Below, in pieces: positions 22,590 through 34,820 of a DNA stretch of 64,000 bases. Position 1 is the first letter of the stretch. Each line of letters begins with the position of its first letter. Source of the stretch: Rhyacophila brunnea (taxonomy: Eukaryota > Arthropoda > Insecta > Trichoptera > Rhyacophilidae). The notes beneath the pieces are model-generated. The model saw only the letters and a list, made by a program, of their open reading frames with translations, did not search any database and was not told the origin of the DNA. A program made the translations under genes and the position numbers. Location of the stretch: NCBI GenBank assembly GCA_022495005.1, contig JAGYXB010001944.1, forward strand, positions 1 through 64,000. Reading direction: 5' to 3'.

Positions 22590-23916
22590 GTAATTTGGTG
22601 ATAGGTAGTATAGGTAATTTGGGATTGATAGGTAGGTATTTAATTTGGTGATATTGTATAATTTTGAGTTTTGTTGAAGATTTAACTACCTACTTATCTA
22701 GATACCTATTTACAATGCACCATAATAATTTGCTCAAAAATCGCACATGATCACGTTGTCAATTGACAATTTGACATTTTTCAGGATATTTCCCCATGCA
22801 GAAACAACATTCAATCCATTTTGCTTCATTTTTTTCATAGCATCATGAGAATATGTTTTCTCACATACTCCACAAATCCATTCGTCGTCATTTTGTTGTG
22901 ATTGGTTTTTTGATGTAAAGCTACGTTGTTTCACCACAACTAGGTACTTGTTCTTCTGCAGCTACATCTGGTTGTTCCTCTCCAACTAGAGTTATGCATT
23001 TTGCCGAAGAATCTCTTTCTTTTTCACAGGCACACGCACTGATAAACCATATCTAGCTTTATATTGACTCCACTACAACTTACTGGCTGAATCAAATCGC
23101 GACCCACAGACTTGGCAATTTTATAAGCTATCTCCATTATCTCCAAAACGGTCAATCCGAAACCCAACTCCTTCATATTATTTATATATGTGACCAATTT
23201 CTACTCATGTTCTACTGTCAATGGAAAAAGCATTCCTAATTTTGAAAAATTCTTCGTTAATTTTCTGTCTTCTCTCTCGTTGTTCGAAATAAATTGTTTT
23301 AAAGACGACCACGTAACACCTATGGCTTCTGCCGCTTTAAGTACCTATATAATGTAAATTTTTAATCTCTCATCAGGTCTGCCGCTTTTTGTACCTATAT
23401 CAACAAATGAATACGTTCTGTAACATTTGTCGTTACCTTCACTTTTCTTTCCTCTTGTAGGTACCATCAAAAATGTGTTAGGTAATTTGGTGATACCTAG
23501 TCTAAATAACCTGGAATTATTTTTTAAAACATAATTAAACACCCATACAACAATATAAAATAAATTGTTGTATTCTTTTTCACTGGTTAACACATTTTTA
23601 AGAACACACAAAGAAAATATAATAGGCATGCACCATGAAAAACCATTATAAAAACATAAATAGTATGAATATTACCTTGATACAGCTTAAATGTTGAAAA
23701 AAGAAAGATTTTATTTGAAAAATATGTCAATTCTCCGAAAAGCGTTCAATGCGAACACGTGTACGCCAACTAATAGCGAATAACAGTAATAACACTTTGA
23801 AATTAATTTTGTTAAGTCAAAGAATAGGTAGTATAGCCATCTATGACTTATTCTTGAAAGTTTTTGACGGCAGGTTATTTGAATACACATTATAATACAA
23901 ACTATCACCAAATTAC
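22590..23916 (-). mobile_element. Internally deleted Tigger/CENP-B-like transposon
   Basis: Ends GTAATTTGGTGATAG (from 22,590) and CTATCACCAAATTAC (to 23,916) are inverted, and the same word recurs internally near 22,612, 22,637 and 23,482. The reverse strand from about 23,340 encodes AAEAIGVTWSSLKQFISNNE, then FSKLGMLFPLTVEHE, then MKELGFGLTVLEIMEIAYKI. This is the DNA-binding N-terminus of Tigger/Psq transposases. Further on (22,900-22,740) it reads DDEWICGVCEKTYSHDAMKK, a Cys-rich C-terminal motif. The DDE catalytic core is missing between them. Confidence 0.75.
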
Positions 23917-24466
23917 CTTATCAGCCTACTTATCTATTTATGTCTACTAACTGTCGATGAAATCAGTAATGATTGTTATAAATTGCAAATGCCAATATTC
24001 ATTACCACTCAGAAGTTTTAAAATTGTTGGACTTTCCGCGGGAAACCGCGGAATTATAAGTCCGCAGATGGTTTGTTGGATTTCAAACTTATTTGATATT
24101 TCACTCGCTGAGTTTTTAGAATTCGTCCGTCAAGCAAACGCGGATGTACGAAAATTTTATAATAATCATATCTGATAATATGTTCAATATGGACAAACAT
24201 GTTCAATCACCAGTGTCTTTCCTAAATTTTGTTCTATCCCATAATTCCACCCACATTCTGTATGCAAAAAGTTCGATTTAATATCATAATATTTTAATGT
24301 CTGACAACATGCCTAGAACATAAATAATTATTGTACGTACGGTAGCAGAGCATTGACAAATCGGACGATGTCCTCGGACTTTTGACTCGCCAATGGAGCG
24401 CCTGCATATTATTATGGCGTTGAGTTTGCGATAGTTTTTACCATAGCTTTTTTTTTTCTTTCTTTA
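23917..24466. other. Intergenic, nothing recognised
   Basis: A 72-codon open frame at 23,957-24,175 has no recognised family signature. It ends 290 bp before the Harbinger element. Confidence 0.35.
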
Positions 24467-24583
24467 AGCCTCCCCCAAACCAAAGCGAATATTCGCAGCG
24501 AATTCGCAACGCCCTCGCTATCGCTGTCGCTACCGCTTGGATTTGATGCGAATTTCGCGTTTGGCCCCACACCAAAGCGTCAG

Positions 24584-24797
24584 CGACGCAGCCATAGACT
24601 AAATAATTTTATTTACGCGCCAGATTTAAAATTGTAAATATTATTAATATTTTACGCCAATTATTCTATAATTTTTATGAATTAAATATAAAAAATACAC
24701 GTACACTATAGCGCTTTCCTACTTTGCGTAAAGTGTATTTTAATTATCTGAAACAAGGTGGCAGCATTGGATGCAGCCATAGACTAAATACATATAC
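24584..24797. repeat. Direct repeat GCAGCCATAGACTAAATA bracketing about 170 bp in Harbinger
   Basis: GCAGCCATAGACTAAATA occurs at about 24,587 and again at about 24,773. This may be a small insertion with a long target duplication, or an internal tandem duplication. The same pair is in copy B near 61,480 and 61,682, so it predates the duplication. Confidence 0.6.
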
Positions 24798-25073
24798 GAA
24801 TGTCAAAGTGACAGTTGTGTGTTGACAAAATGTACACGTCATCTGAATGCTTATTACACGCTGAAGATATAATGAGATGGCGTGCGACAAATTACATCGA
24901 CATTTAATATAACCTTACTTTATGACAGGGCAAGATTGCCATGGCTCATAGGTAAGATAGATTTACTCAGTTTCATAACTGCACAAATTATAAATAAGCA
25001 TTTACCATGAAGGGTTAACAGGATTTGAAGGTAATATGCTATTGAAATAACATGTCTCCGTTATTTGAATTGT

Positions 25074-25782
25074 AGGTTTTGACTATTTTGCGTTTCTACG
25101 CAGAGGGAGCGTACCAAAAACGGGTAGGCCAAGTCTTCTGCGCAATGAGCCAGGCATCAGTAAGCAGATGCATAGGAAACGTGTCCGATGCTATAATAGC
25201 AGTGCTTAGTAATACTTACATACAGTCGCCATACAGCGCTGACAGTCTTTAGTGTTGTGTTGATACCCTCTGATCAATTTATACAATATTACAATGTACA
25301 TGTCATGTAACTAGAGTAACTGCGCATAGACACAACAAGTAAATTACCTACTCAATAAGAATTTAACGGGAAGATTATTTTGTGTCGGTAAAAATATTTT
25401 TTAATTTCAGACTTCAAGAAAGGGCAGGTTTCCCGAAAATCATTGGGTGCATTAACTGCACCCATGTGCGAATATACCCGTCATACTTGGAGACTTTCAA
25501 AAATGAGCGCAGAAAATTTTCTGTAAATGTGAAATTCGTAATAAAATCTATGTTGTTTCTGATACATTCATATTCATTACGTATAATATCATAACATGAC
25601 ATTTATTTTTATGCAGGTATCTGACATGTCTGACATGGACATTCTGGCAGTGAGTGCCAGATTTCCTTTGAGTGTTTATGACCAATTCATATTTAGTGGA
25701 TCGTTGGTAAAAACTGAAATGAAACATCTACAGAACGACAAGAATTGGGAATTTTGTTTTATTAGGGAAGTATGTTAAACTT
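25074..25782 (+). pseudogene. HARBI1-like DDE transposase relic in Harbinger copy A
   Basis: Three exon-like blocks follow good acceptors. Block 1 (25,074 on) reads VLTILRFYAEGAYQKRVGQV, then SQASVSRCIGNVSDAI, the HARBI1 N-terminal helix region. Block 2 (25,412 on) reads GFPKIIGCINCTHVRIYP, the first catalytic motif (usually G.IDGTH.RI). Here Asp is replaced by Asn. Block 3 (25,618 on) reads DMDILAVSARFPLSVYDQFI, the second catalytic region with its Asp retained. A later fragment near 26,028-26,080 reads AARCLTRDVIECFW, recalling the R.RVVIE..FG helix. The Asn change and broken frames make it inactive. Confidence 0.85.
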
Positions 25783-28639
25783 TACTTTACTATGGCAGTA
25801 CCAGTAACAAATATTTTTGTTTGGTTTATATTCATCCGTATTTTGTACAGGTACTTCAAAGGAATCAAAATTTTGCATAGGTATGAATATGATATTTAAT
25901 GAAACAGTTTTTTAATTATTTAAATCCTGATTTCTAATATTTTACAACTTTCAGTCGAAAACATATTCAAATTAACAGACTGTGTATATTGAAATCATTC
26001 TAGTGCCACCATAGGCCAGCCAGACTCACTACACGGCTGCCCGCTGTTTGACCAGGGATGTGATTGAGTGTTTTTGGATAATGGACCACACCAGATCGCA
26101 TAGCTACAGCAACAAGTGCAAGACCAACCGTGGCTATACATACAGTATACATGTATATATTAAATATAATTTATGTATATTTATTTATGGCTTATACACC
26201 GAAACAAAATATGTCACTTAACTGTACTTGAATATTAAAAGTAACACGATATTGTAATAAAATGGACAAATATGAAAAAAAATAACAATAAATTGTATAT
26301 AGATAGGTGACAGGGTTCAGATGATTCTGGCAGTGCAGGCGACTCATTTAGGTGTCAGTATTGTTACTTTCAAATGACAATAACACCATTCCAATGTGAT
26401 TCGGTCGTGCCAGAAGACTCTGTCCTTCCTCTATTTAGTAACCGGGCGTTTTACAACTTTAAATGAAAATTAAGTGGGTATATAGATAGTATATTTTTTC
26501 TAGTATAATATTATTTAATTAGGTGACTTTTTATTTCTTTATTACTTGAAATGGTGTTTATATGGTAGATGGATTATAATGGTTTTGAAATATAGTTATT
26601 TTTGTTAATTCTACTTTAACTGAGTCATTTACCTTGACAGCTGTTTCGGCACATAAACTCATTTTCGAAACATTCAACAATAATTTGTGATTATAAAAGA
26701 GCTACAGGTCACGTAGCAAATTAAATACGCTTAGTTAAATAATAAATACATACCAAATATTTTACAAAATACACCACATACATCCATCTAATATGGTATA
26801 TAAAATACAGATTCAAGTATCAAATAATTCTTGGATAAATAGATGTTTATGTAAGTATATGTTTTTTTAAATACTTACATGATACTGTGTTGTATAACAT
26901 TTAAATTTATATTTTTGATTTTGATTTACATACTTAAATGTACCTACATAAATTTGTAATGTACAGTAGGTACTTAATTACATTTTTAACATTAGGAAAT
27001 TACCATTATTCGATTCTATCCACCCGCCATGTCTATAATCACCCCAACGCTGGATAGAAAGAGACATCACACAAAATTGGCTGTTTGATAATAAATGGTA
27101 GTTGAAAAATATTTTAGAGTATGATTATGTCCATAGAAACAGGTTTTAAGTCATTCATATTTGTCCGAATAATGTGTAGCAGAAAAATAGAAATTTTAAA
27201 AAGGGTCTATTCAGTATTCACCCCATTCTACGGCAAACATTTTTCTTAATAAAAATAGGTACATCAATAGAGGAATCATAAATGGACCTTGGCCCTCGCC
27301 CACGCCTTATTCATCCTTGTATATTATATTATCACACTTAATGTTTTGGAAAATTCATTAACATTGTGCACAAATGCCACTTTTGTTGATTGACACTTCA
27401 CTTAGTTGATCTCTTTGTTCACGTGAAGTACAATAAAAGTATGTAGCAGCGAAGAACTAGAGACCGAAAATAGTAGAAGGAGCTAGAAGAGGCTTTCATC
27501 TAGCAGTGGAATGACCCCGACTGATGTTGATGATGAAATATTATTTTATTCCTGTTAATGCCGGGGGTTTCATTTTTAATTTCTTCTGGTGCTTTGTACC
27601 TACGTTGAAAGGTTGAAGATCTTTGCTAAAATTAAATTCATCACAAAGCATTAGTATATCTCCAACATCGTTCAGGTAGGTATCCATGATGATAATATAA
27701 TATTATGTACTTAGAGGAGGTACCTGACCTTTATATTTACATGCACATAAAATTATTAATCTTATTGCCTAATGCAGACCAAGATATACCTACCTACATA
27801 ATATTACATGAACAGAAGTTTAAGAACATCTCAATTAAGTTTAAAATGTTTGTAGGTAGGTATACAAATTAATGTGAAACAGAAAACATTGGTTATGTTA
27901 GGTAGGTACATGGAACATGTAGATATTATCTTGGTTCGCGGTCGGCACTGGGCAAAACCAGTTTATTAGCTCAATATACCTATACATAATGAAGGAAATA
28001 TATACCTAGTAGGTATATAGGTACATAATATCGTTTTTGTGATTGAGGTCTCTTGAGATCAAAAAACAAACAACCTAGGTACCTATGTCCTACTGTAAAT
28101 AACCCGATAGTAAGTAGTATGTAAAGTTTTTGGTCTAAAACCTTACAAAATACCACAATGACGACATGGAGTACCTACTTATCTACCTATATGTATATTA
28201 TATCTTTAGCTACAATAGAAATGCTATACTGCATAATGTTAGATGCAAAAAAATAATCTTAGACTACCTATCTAACCTAAAAAAATATTATCAACGAATA
28301 TAAAATGGGTATTCACGTGACCGATACCGAATATGATTGAAGTAGGTATTGTAAATGATACGTATCTTATCTATGAATGATACCTAATTATAACATTATT
28401 GATATGACTGCTCGAAAGTCGAAACCAAAACGTCAAACGATCGCAATAAGTTAGAACTGTCAGTGCCCTAACAATCAAAGTTATAAAGTTTCTGTTATTA
28501 AAGGCTGTGCATGACGCAAATTAATAATATGTATTTTTTAAATATCGGGACCTTAGATTAAAGTTATTTATTTATAATAGCGTATTCATCCTGTCAAAAA
28601 ACTTTACATACTTTGGTTAGACAAAGATAAAAGATATTA

Positions 28640-28842
28640 TTATGACGACCTTCATACCATTTTCAACAATTTCCCTGCCAATTTCATCCCATATCTTATC
28701 TTTCTTTCTCATGTTTTGTAGTCACTGTCAGAGAAATTATAAAGGATTGGATATTTCCGGACCAACTCGATCAGCTGCTCAATGTCTTCGCCATTTTGAT
28801 TTTACTAATTCCCTTGGCGAAATTGTCCGCCGCGAATAAATT
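28640..28842 (-). pseudogene. MADF/Myb-SANT-like Harbinger accessory protein relic (copy A)
   Basis: The reverse strand reads EDIEQLIELVRKYPILYNFS, then DSDYK. After a one-base shift it continues RKKDKIWDEIGREIVENG. This is the MADF fold signature (LI.LV...P.LY...D.DYKN...K...W..I). It is the DNA-binding partner found in Harbinger elements and lies opposite to the transposase. The frameshift and the missing C-terminus make it a relic. Copy B has the same lesion. Confidence 0.8.
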
Positions 28843-29017
28843 CGCTGTCGACAGAGTTCCCGAAAATCGCAGCGAATATTCGCTGCAAATTCGCACTCAA
28901 GACGCAAAGCGGTCGCGCAAGCGTGCTCTGTCCCGTAAGCCAATACGAGCTTGATTGGCGAATAATTCGCTGCGAATATTCGCCGCGAATATTCGCTTTG
29001 GTTTGGGGGAGGCTTTA

Positions 29018-29226
29018 TTTGGAAGCAATTGAGCTCTTCTCTGAATGGAAGGCTATTCTGCTTTACCATAGACTAATATGCATTTACATATCATATTATC
29101 TATGGTTGCATAGCATAGACATCTTTTGTTTGTCCCTGTCAAAATATACTGGTTGATCTCACGTTTTTAATACGTTTTATTATTTTATCACCTGAAACTT
29201 GATTTGTTTATATCGATCACGGTAAT
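29018..29226 (+). promoter_or_regulatory. Presumed SF3B6 promoter/5' UTR squeezed between Harbinger A and the ATG
   Basis: Only 209 bp separate the transposon's target duplication from the SF3B6 start codon. No TATA box at a clear distance. Contains CCATAGACTAATATG at 29,067. Inferred from position only. Confidence 0.4.
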
Positions 29227-31347
29227 ATGGCTTTAGCATTGCACCGAAGAGCTAACGTAAGTTATTTTAAAATTATAATACAATTAGTTACATTTCCCAC
29301 AATATTCATGATAATAATATTAAGTGGATTACTAACATGGTCTTATTCTGATTATATTTTCTAGGTTCGCTTACCGCCAGAAGTAAATCGTGTCCTATAT
29401 ATTCGTAATTTACCTTATAAGATAACAGGTGAAGAAATGTATGACATTTTTGGAAAGTATGGAGCTATCAGGCAAATTAGGGTGTAAGTATTATCATACT
29501 GATTTTTATATAGGTGCCTTTGGGTATCTCACTAACATTTCTCAACCCTTTTAATACTGTCATTTATAACCTAACTTATAAATACTTTCGCTAAGGATGA
29601 GCCTTGAGATTATGAATCGAAAAAGCAGCTTAACATTCACATTTCAACAGAGATCGTATGTACACACAGTAAAGATACAGTACTCCATATTGTCAAAAAA
29701 AACCTTGATACACTAGAGCTTTTCAAGGTTCTCCAAGCAAATGGTATTCAAAAAGACAATCAAAGAAGTTAGAGTAAAAACAAACCTGTTAATCAGGGTG
29801 AATGGTCAAAATTAAAGAGCTGAGCTAATATGCCATAATATATTAAAAAAATACCAAGAAACTTAGGAAACACAATGTCGAAACAGTATTTTCAACATTC
29901 ACGAAAGCCTGCAATATTTTAAGACTGATAAAGGGCTTGCAGCCTTTGGATTTGGCAGGTGTATATTAAATAAATTGCTGCAAATGTCCGAAGAAGTACA
30001 CAGGCCAAACCTCATGAAAGTTGAAAAAAAGTGTGTGGATCAACACGAGGACCTATCAACTAAAACGCTACACAATGTCAGCGATTACTGAAAAATTAAA
30101 TGACTACAGGTCACTAATTTGACTTTGAGACCAAAATACCGAATAAGTGATATTTTTCACGCTTAATAAAAGAGGCTATCTAAATTCTTAGAAACCCTGA
30201 AAATATTAATAGGGACGATGGGTTACGTTTAAAACCACCATGGCTTCCAGTACTTTCAGCAAAATCTAATATCTTTGATAGTCATGTCAAGACTAACAGT
30301 ACACCATCACCCCTTTTTTATCTGAGCAACATTTGCTCTCAGCTAAACAGATCCATTTTTGACACACTTAAAAGCGGCATTCGCATTCATACACCTCACA
30401 GTACACTTCAACACATTACCTCTTGAGAATGGCCTCTGCAACGAGCCTGAAACGTCGAGGAAAGAAGAACACACTGTGATAACCCAAAAATCTATTACGA
30501 TATCAACATACGGAGTTTTAGGGCGTCCCTGCGGTCGTTTAGTGCCCCTCGGGTATCACTGTATGATGGATAGATTGAATTGAAATTTATAAAGTTTGGT
30601 AAACGTAAGTGGCAGCAAAGAACTAGGGACCGAGAAGAGTAGGAGCTAGAGGAGGCCTTCATCCAGCAGTGGATCAACCCCGGCTGATAATAATATTGTA
30701 AAATATGCATACTATTGTGATTTTTTGTATAAATGTACTATTGGTGACCAAAGGATTGTTTCAATCATAATAATTGTGTCGCTAGATTTCAAAATCAGCC
30801 AAGTCCATAATATATGAATAGGAGAAAAACAGCTTTTTGTTTTCTCAAATACGCAGTCACAAGGGTGAAAGTTTATATTATTTCGAGTATAGAATATTTA
30901 AAATTAATAAATTCCACATTTTGATAATGCAGAAATGTTAGAAAGCAGTAGTTCTTTGGCAATTCACAAAAAAGTCAAAAATACCTAAAGGTGGACTTGG
31001 CTGATTTTGAAATGTAGCGTCACAATTGTTCATATTACAGCATTGATTACTTACATTACATTCTTAAAATTATTTTTTCCAGTGGTAACACAACAGAGAC
31101 AAAGGGAACAGCGTTTGTTGTGTACGAAGACATCTTTGATGCCAAAACTGCATGCGATCATCTCTCCGGTTTTAACGTATGCAACCGATATTTGGTGGTA
31201 CTTTATTATAGATCGCACAAAGCTTTCAAGGGTATGGATATTGAGAAGAAACAAGAAGAACTAGATTCCATAAAGAAAAAATATGGAATTACCTCAGAAA
31301 CCACAAAGAAAAAGTTTGGAGCGACACCTGAAGATTCTAAGAAGTAA
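29227..31347 (+). CDS. SF3B6: Splicing factor 3B subunit 6 (p14/SF3b14a)
   Basis: Three coding exons: 29,227-29,256, 29,365-29,483 and 31,083-31,347, with GTAAGT donors and TAG/CAG acceptors, giving 137 aa. The protein is the small U2 snRNP SF3b subunit that contacts the branch-point adenosine and SF3B1 during spliceosome assembly in the nucleus. Landmarks: [20 protein letters not shown] (RRM RNP2), [32 protein letters not shown] (RNP1), [20 protein letters not shown]. The C-terminal tail is charged (KKYGIT, ending EDSKK) and slightly longer than the roughly 125-aa human protein. Intron 2 (1.6 kb) holds transposon debris. Likely poly(A) signal AATAAA near 31,566. The upstream gap to Harbinger A is only 212 bp. 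Confidence 0.97.
29920..30590 (+). mobile_element. Penelope-like element C-terminal debris in SF3B6 intron 2
   Basis: Near 30,160-30,255 the plus strand reads [19 protein letters not shown], then [12 protein letters not shown]. This resembles the end of Penelope GIY-YIG proteins (REA.EI.....N.NRD.G..L...W.P.L). It is followed by a 3' tail with [18 protein letters not shown]. Several stops and shifts. Assignment is by pattern only. Confidence 0.55.
30601..30692 (+). repeat. LINE 3'-end fragment (copy 1 of 3)
   Basis: It reads [11 protein letters not shown], then [13 protein letters not shown], a typical last segment of RTE-like polyproteins (R.W..LEEA.IQQW). Related sequence occurs inside both Harbinger copies at about 27,447-27,535 and 58,620-58,705. 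Confidence 0.6.
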
Positions 31348-32076
31348 TAAATTATTTTATAGTTTAATTTTAACTAGGTATAAGTGAAAAAATGTAAAAT
31401 GTCTGCTGGAAATGTAATAATTTCTTATAACGTTGGATTATGTATGTAATTGGATTTCATTTTTCAATTTACGATTTAATCTGTCACACTTGTTAAAAAA
31501 TAGGTTTCTCTTTTTACATTTATATAACCTTTCATATATGCAGTGATGAAGTATTCTCATCCCAAAATAAATAGTATAATAGAGGAAATTTATTAATTAT
31601 TTATTTTTATAACGATATCAATGGTACTGGTAAAAAATAAATTAAATGCTGACAAATTAAGTTATGTGTTTTTATTTAAATACTACTTCACAAATTGCCA
31701 AAAGGAAATTAGTGAATCTCAATTTCATTTTTAATGATAATTTTCATTTACTTATTGTTATCGCGCCTTTTACCTAAGCAAGTTACACATTGCAATATAT
31801 TATCTTATTTACAATGCGTTCTCATTTAGATTATAATATTTGCATGGGTATGAAAAAAATTTCACTGTTGGTGTTTTCACGCAAAAAGTTAAAATTAATT
31901 TCTAACATTGAAAGCCATAATGTTAATATACTAGGGAAGTTTAATCTATAAATAAACGGAACAATCTTAAACAGAACATAAAAAATATTTAAATACGTAC
32001 TAAGACTTAGTCACATTACAGATAATAATACATGGTATAATAATAAAATCAGATATTGTGCTCATATCAGCTAAAT
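31348..32076. other. Intergenic between convergent SF3B6 and FUN14 gene A
   Basis: Contains the SF3B6 3' UTR (AATAAA near 31,566) and probably the 3' UTR of FUN14 gene A. No gene in between. Confidence 0.5.
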
Positions 32077-33501
32077 TTAAGATGACGCAATCCCGAACAA
32101 AACACCTCCGGTAAATCCTGCCGAATAATATGAATTGGACCGCATGAAGTTGATAACCTGAAAATGTTAGAAAGTATTTATTACCCCAATATAAAAATAA
32201 AAGGTCATTTTGGATAGCTTTAATGTGAACTGCACCATAGATTTGACTGGCCGAAACTTTATTCTAATGACAAACAAAATATCAATTTTATTAACAGTAC
32301 TCTTAAAAACGATAAAGAATTTAACTTTAGATTATAACTGTGATGATTATAAATATTATGTTATCTGACTTGGCTGTCCTGATCTACTTTAATATTATTT
32401 ATAACTTGTAAAATAACACCCACGGTGGCCGCGCGCCTTAAGCGTTGGACTATCACGCCGTGGGTCCCAGGTTCGAATCCTGGGTCTGGCAAGTACACAT
32501 ATTGGTTTTCAATTTGTGTGTGAGTCAGGTATGGACCTAATAGGTTGAGCACGTGGCTAACATCCATTTCTCGTAAAAAACAAAATCTGTTAATACAAAC
32601 CTCTACTCTGTGGAGGCCCATATGATCCTATTAGGATCGGACATGCTCGAAAAAAAAAAAATAACTTGTAAAATAGTTTCATAATATCAAGATTTTTGTG
32701 GTTCACCTTCTCAAGCCAGGCAGAGGATTTGCTGCTGGTTTCCTTTTCAATTGTATCATTAATGGTGTCAACATTTTTATGAATTTTGTCCCAGTTGATA
32801 TTAATGTATCCATTTTGATTGGCCAAATGTAGTACTATCACTCCGCTTCCTAAGCCTACTGCGGCTATTTTTCCCACCTTCATTCCAATATAACCCGTGA
32901 CCCTAAACAGATAATCACATTTACCTACACAGATATTCCACAGGGGTGATTGAAATAAAATATACATTCAATATTATAACAAATTCAAATTTAACTCATC
33001 CTTTTAGAATCAAACATGGTGAAGTAGTAGTAGGTAATAGAATTTTCACGAAACCTCAGAAGGTAATACATATACAAAATATGAAAATAATAAATTACAA
33101 AAGCAAGAATGGTTTGTATTTACATTAGTGTGTGTCTTGAAAAGAAATAGATTCGAGTCTCTTTTACATAGATTTGTTTTAGATATAATCAACTAAATAC
33201 CTATACAGATTTTTTTTGAAATTATTAGGTAACACTGGGTACCATAAAAAAGTACAAATTAGAAGATGTATGAAAGAACTTAAACAGAAATAGGTGATCA
33301 ATGTTTTAATTTTTTCATTAAAGAATAATTTAGAGAAAGGGCTTAAAATTGTACTAACCATCCTGACAGTGTGCCAATTACCAGTTGTTTAGTTGAAGAC
33401 GATTTTCCAATATCCCCGATTGCTTTGTCGATGAATTTCTTGGTATCCTTGACAAAGCCTTCTGCATCGCTGCGGGGTGTGAACTTGGAGACTTCACTCA
33501 T
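32077..33501 (-). CDS. FUN14-domain protein A (FUNDC1-like), 139 aa
   Basis: Minus-strand coding exons 33,501-33,359, 32,902-32,707 and 32,157-32,077. FUN14 proteins are mitochondrial outer-membrane proteins; vertebrate FUNDC1 is a mitophagy receptor. The protein runs MSEVSKFTPRSDAEGF, KFIDKAIGDIGKSSSTKQ, GTLSGWVTGYIGMKVGKIAA, GSGVIVLHLANQNGYININW, with a short last segment VINFMRSNSYYSAGFTGGVL then FGIASS. The GW(V/C)TG, KVGK.AA, GGG..L..A...GY..INW and final GF.GG.L.GIAS pattern matches FUNDC1. The FUNDC1 LC3-interacting YxxL motif is not visible in the short N-terminus, so a mitophagy role is not shown. An acceptor (TTCAG) one base before the ATG implies a 5' UTR intron. A SINE sits in intron 2. 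Paralogue of gene B. Confidence 0.93.
32416..32660 (+). mobile_element. Complete tRNA-derived SINE with poly(A) tail, copy 2
   Basis: The head has A-box-like GTGGCCGCGCGCCTTAAGCG and B-box GGTTCGAATCC, with a tRNA-like CCCAGGTTCGAATCCTGGG arm. A tRNA-unrelated body and a run of A follow. Flanked by a perfect 15-bp duplication ATAACTTGTAAAATA (32,401-32,415 and 32,661-32,675), the hallmark of LINE-driven integration. Lies in intron 2 of FUN14 gene A, antisense to it. The best-preserved of four copies in the window. Confidence 0.92.
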
Positions 33502-33976
33502 TCTGAATATAAAACACTTTAAAATATAAAATATTTAAAACAATTACATTTTCTAAGATTATGAAACATTTTATGCTCATGTGCAATAATAAAACTACGT
33601 ATTCACTATTGTACAAGTGTTATATAAGTAGAGACTTTTCTTAATTTTATGGTTAGAGCTGTCATATCGAAATAAATAATATCAATACAGGTGACCCTCA
33701 TTTATCTTGACCCCGGCCGGCATGTGCGAATTCGCTATACCATTATCGATTTTTATATATTTTTAATACTCGTTTTGCCATGTGCCAGGAATCAAGATGA
33801 TGATAATGAGTGGAATTACGAGCGTACCACCTTTCTCTTTCGCTCACATATAATAAAGTTACACGCGTGAGTGAAACAAAAGAACGCCGAAGGGCCAAGC
33901 AGAGTAAACTAAATTAGTTTATGCAACGAGGAGCAAAATGAATTTAATTTTTTCAGTTTATTGGAAAATTATATTA
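33502..33976. other. 5' flank of FUN14 gene A
   Basis: Probably contains the gene's 5' UTR exon and promoter (33,500-33,720). No clear core element was seen. Confidence 0.35.
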
Positions 33977-34545
33977 CAGTACTCTCTCAGTAATCCGTCA
34001 CCCCAAAAACCAGACAAGTGTCCAATTAGTGAAAGCGGTGGATTATAGTGTATACATACAAAATATGGTAAAAATTAAAACAGGTAATCGTAAAAATTTT
34101 TTTTATTGAGAAATTTGTACTAGCAACTTATCGTTTTATTTATAATTAAAGTGAAGTATTATTAAATTATACATATTTATTAACTACCTACATATCAAAC
34201 AGTAAATCACTTGACACAACCAGTAGGCAGATATTCTTGAATGGTCTAAGATTCCTGGCTTTCCCGATGATCAAAAGCTTCAGCTTGTGTGTCCCGGTTA
34301 CATTGGAGCACGGCATAATTGTGATGCGGTCCTTGGGCACTTTCCTTTCTTTGTGATGAACACACGTTTTACGAGGGAGAAGTTTCCAAAATAAACCCGT
34401 CTCATCTGCGGTGTTACAACGCGGCGGACTACTGAATTTGATATATGAATACCGCGGCTTGATTTTGTGCTTTCAACTAGTAAAAATAACGGCGGATTAT
34501 AGTAGTTGTCGGATAATCGAGCGACGGATAACTGAGAGTGTACTG
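33977..34545 (-). mobile_element. Tigger-type element relic with transposase fragment, 569 bp
   Basis: Ends CAGTACTCTCTCAGTAATCC and GATAACTGAGAGTGTACTG between TA dinucleotides. The reverse strand about 34,405-34,230 reads DETGLFWKLLPRKTCVHHKE, then KDRITIMPCSNVTGTHKLKL. This is the same DDE segment as at 1-484, with a short internal deletion. Confidence 0.85.
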
Positions 34546-34818
34546 TACTTTTATTTTATGCATGATGTTTATTTTTTAGTATAAACACATATTAATAAAG
34601 TGTTTTATATTTTAAATTGTGATTAGGTACGCAGCTTTAAATATAAAAAAAATGAATTTTAATATTAAAAAGCTTATTTTTTTTTAAACCACGATGTAGT
34701 AGGTAGTGCGGGTTGTGATTTAGCAAAAGATTGTTAGCAAAATTTTACACCATTGATGTACCTATTTATGGCTCGGTATAATAATTGTATAATGTGCTTT
34801 CATTCAGATGTAATTAAG
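34546..34818. other. Short AT-rich spacer
   Basis: Nothing recognised. Confidence 0.35.
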
Positions 34819-34820
34819 TA

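Larger units (their letters stand above)
24467..29014 (+). mobile_element. PIF/Harbinger transposon, copy A (4.5 kb)
   Basis: Ends AGCCTCCCCCAAACCAAAGC and (inverse) GCTTTGGTTTGGGGGAGGCT, with TTA on both sides (24,464-24,466 and 29,015-29,017): the 3-bp TWA duplication of PIF/Harbinger. The sub-terminal region is dense in GCGAATATTCGC words. It carries a HARBI1-type transposase relic on the plus strand and a MADF/Myb-like ORF on the minus strand, the standard two-gene layout. Almost identical to the inverted copy B (57,139-61,818) apart from indels, so amplification was recent. Its right end lies 212 bp before the SF3B6 start codon. Confidence 0.92.

Noticed and set aside
25414..25602. Antisense frames at 25.4 kb and 60.7 kb
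   Set aside because: Shadows of the HARBI1-like transposase blocks in the two Harbinger copies.
32425..32495. Possible tRNA gene (A-box and B-box like, T-arm)
   Set aside because: Part of a SINE with body, A-tail and 15-bp target duplication; it does not fold as a complete modern tRNA by eye.
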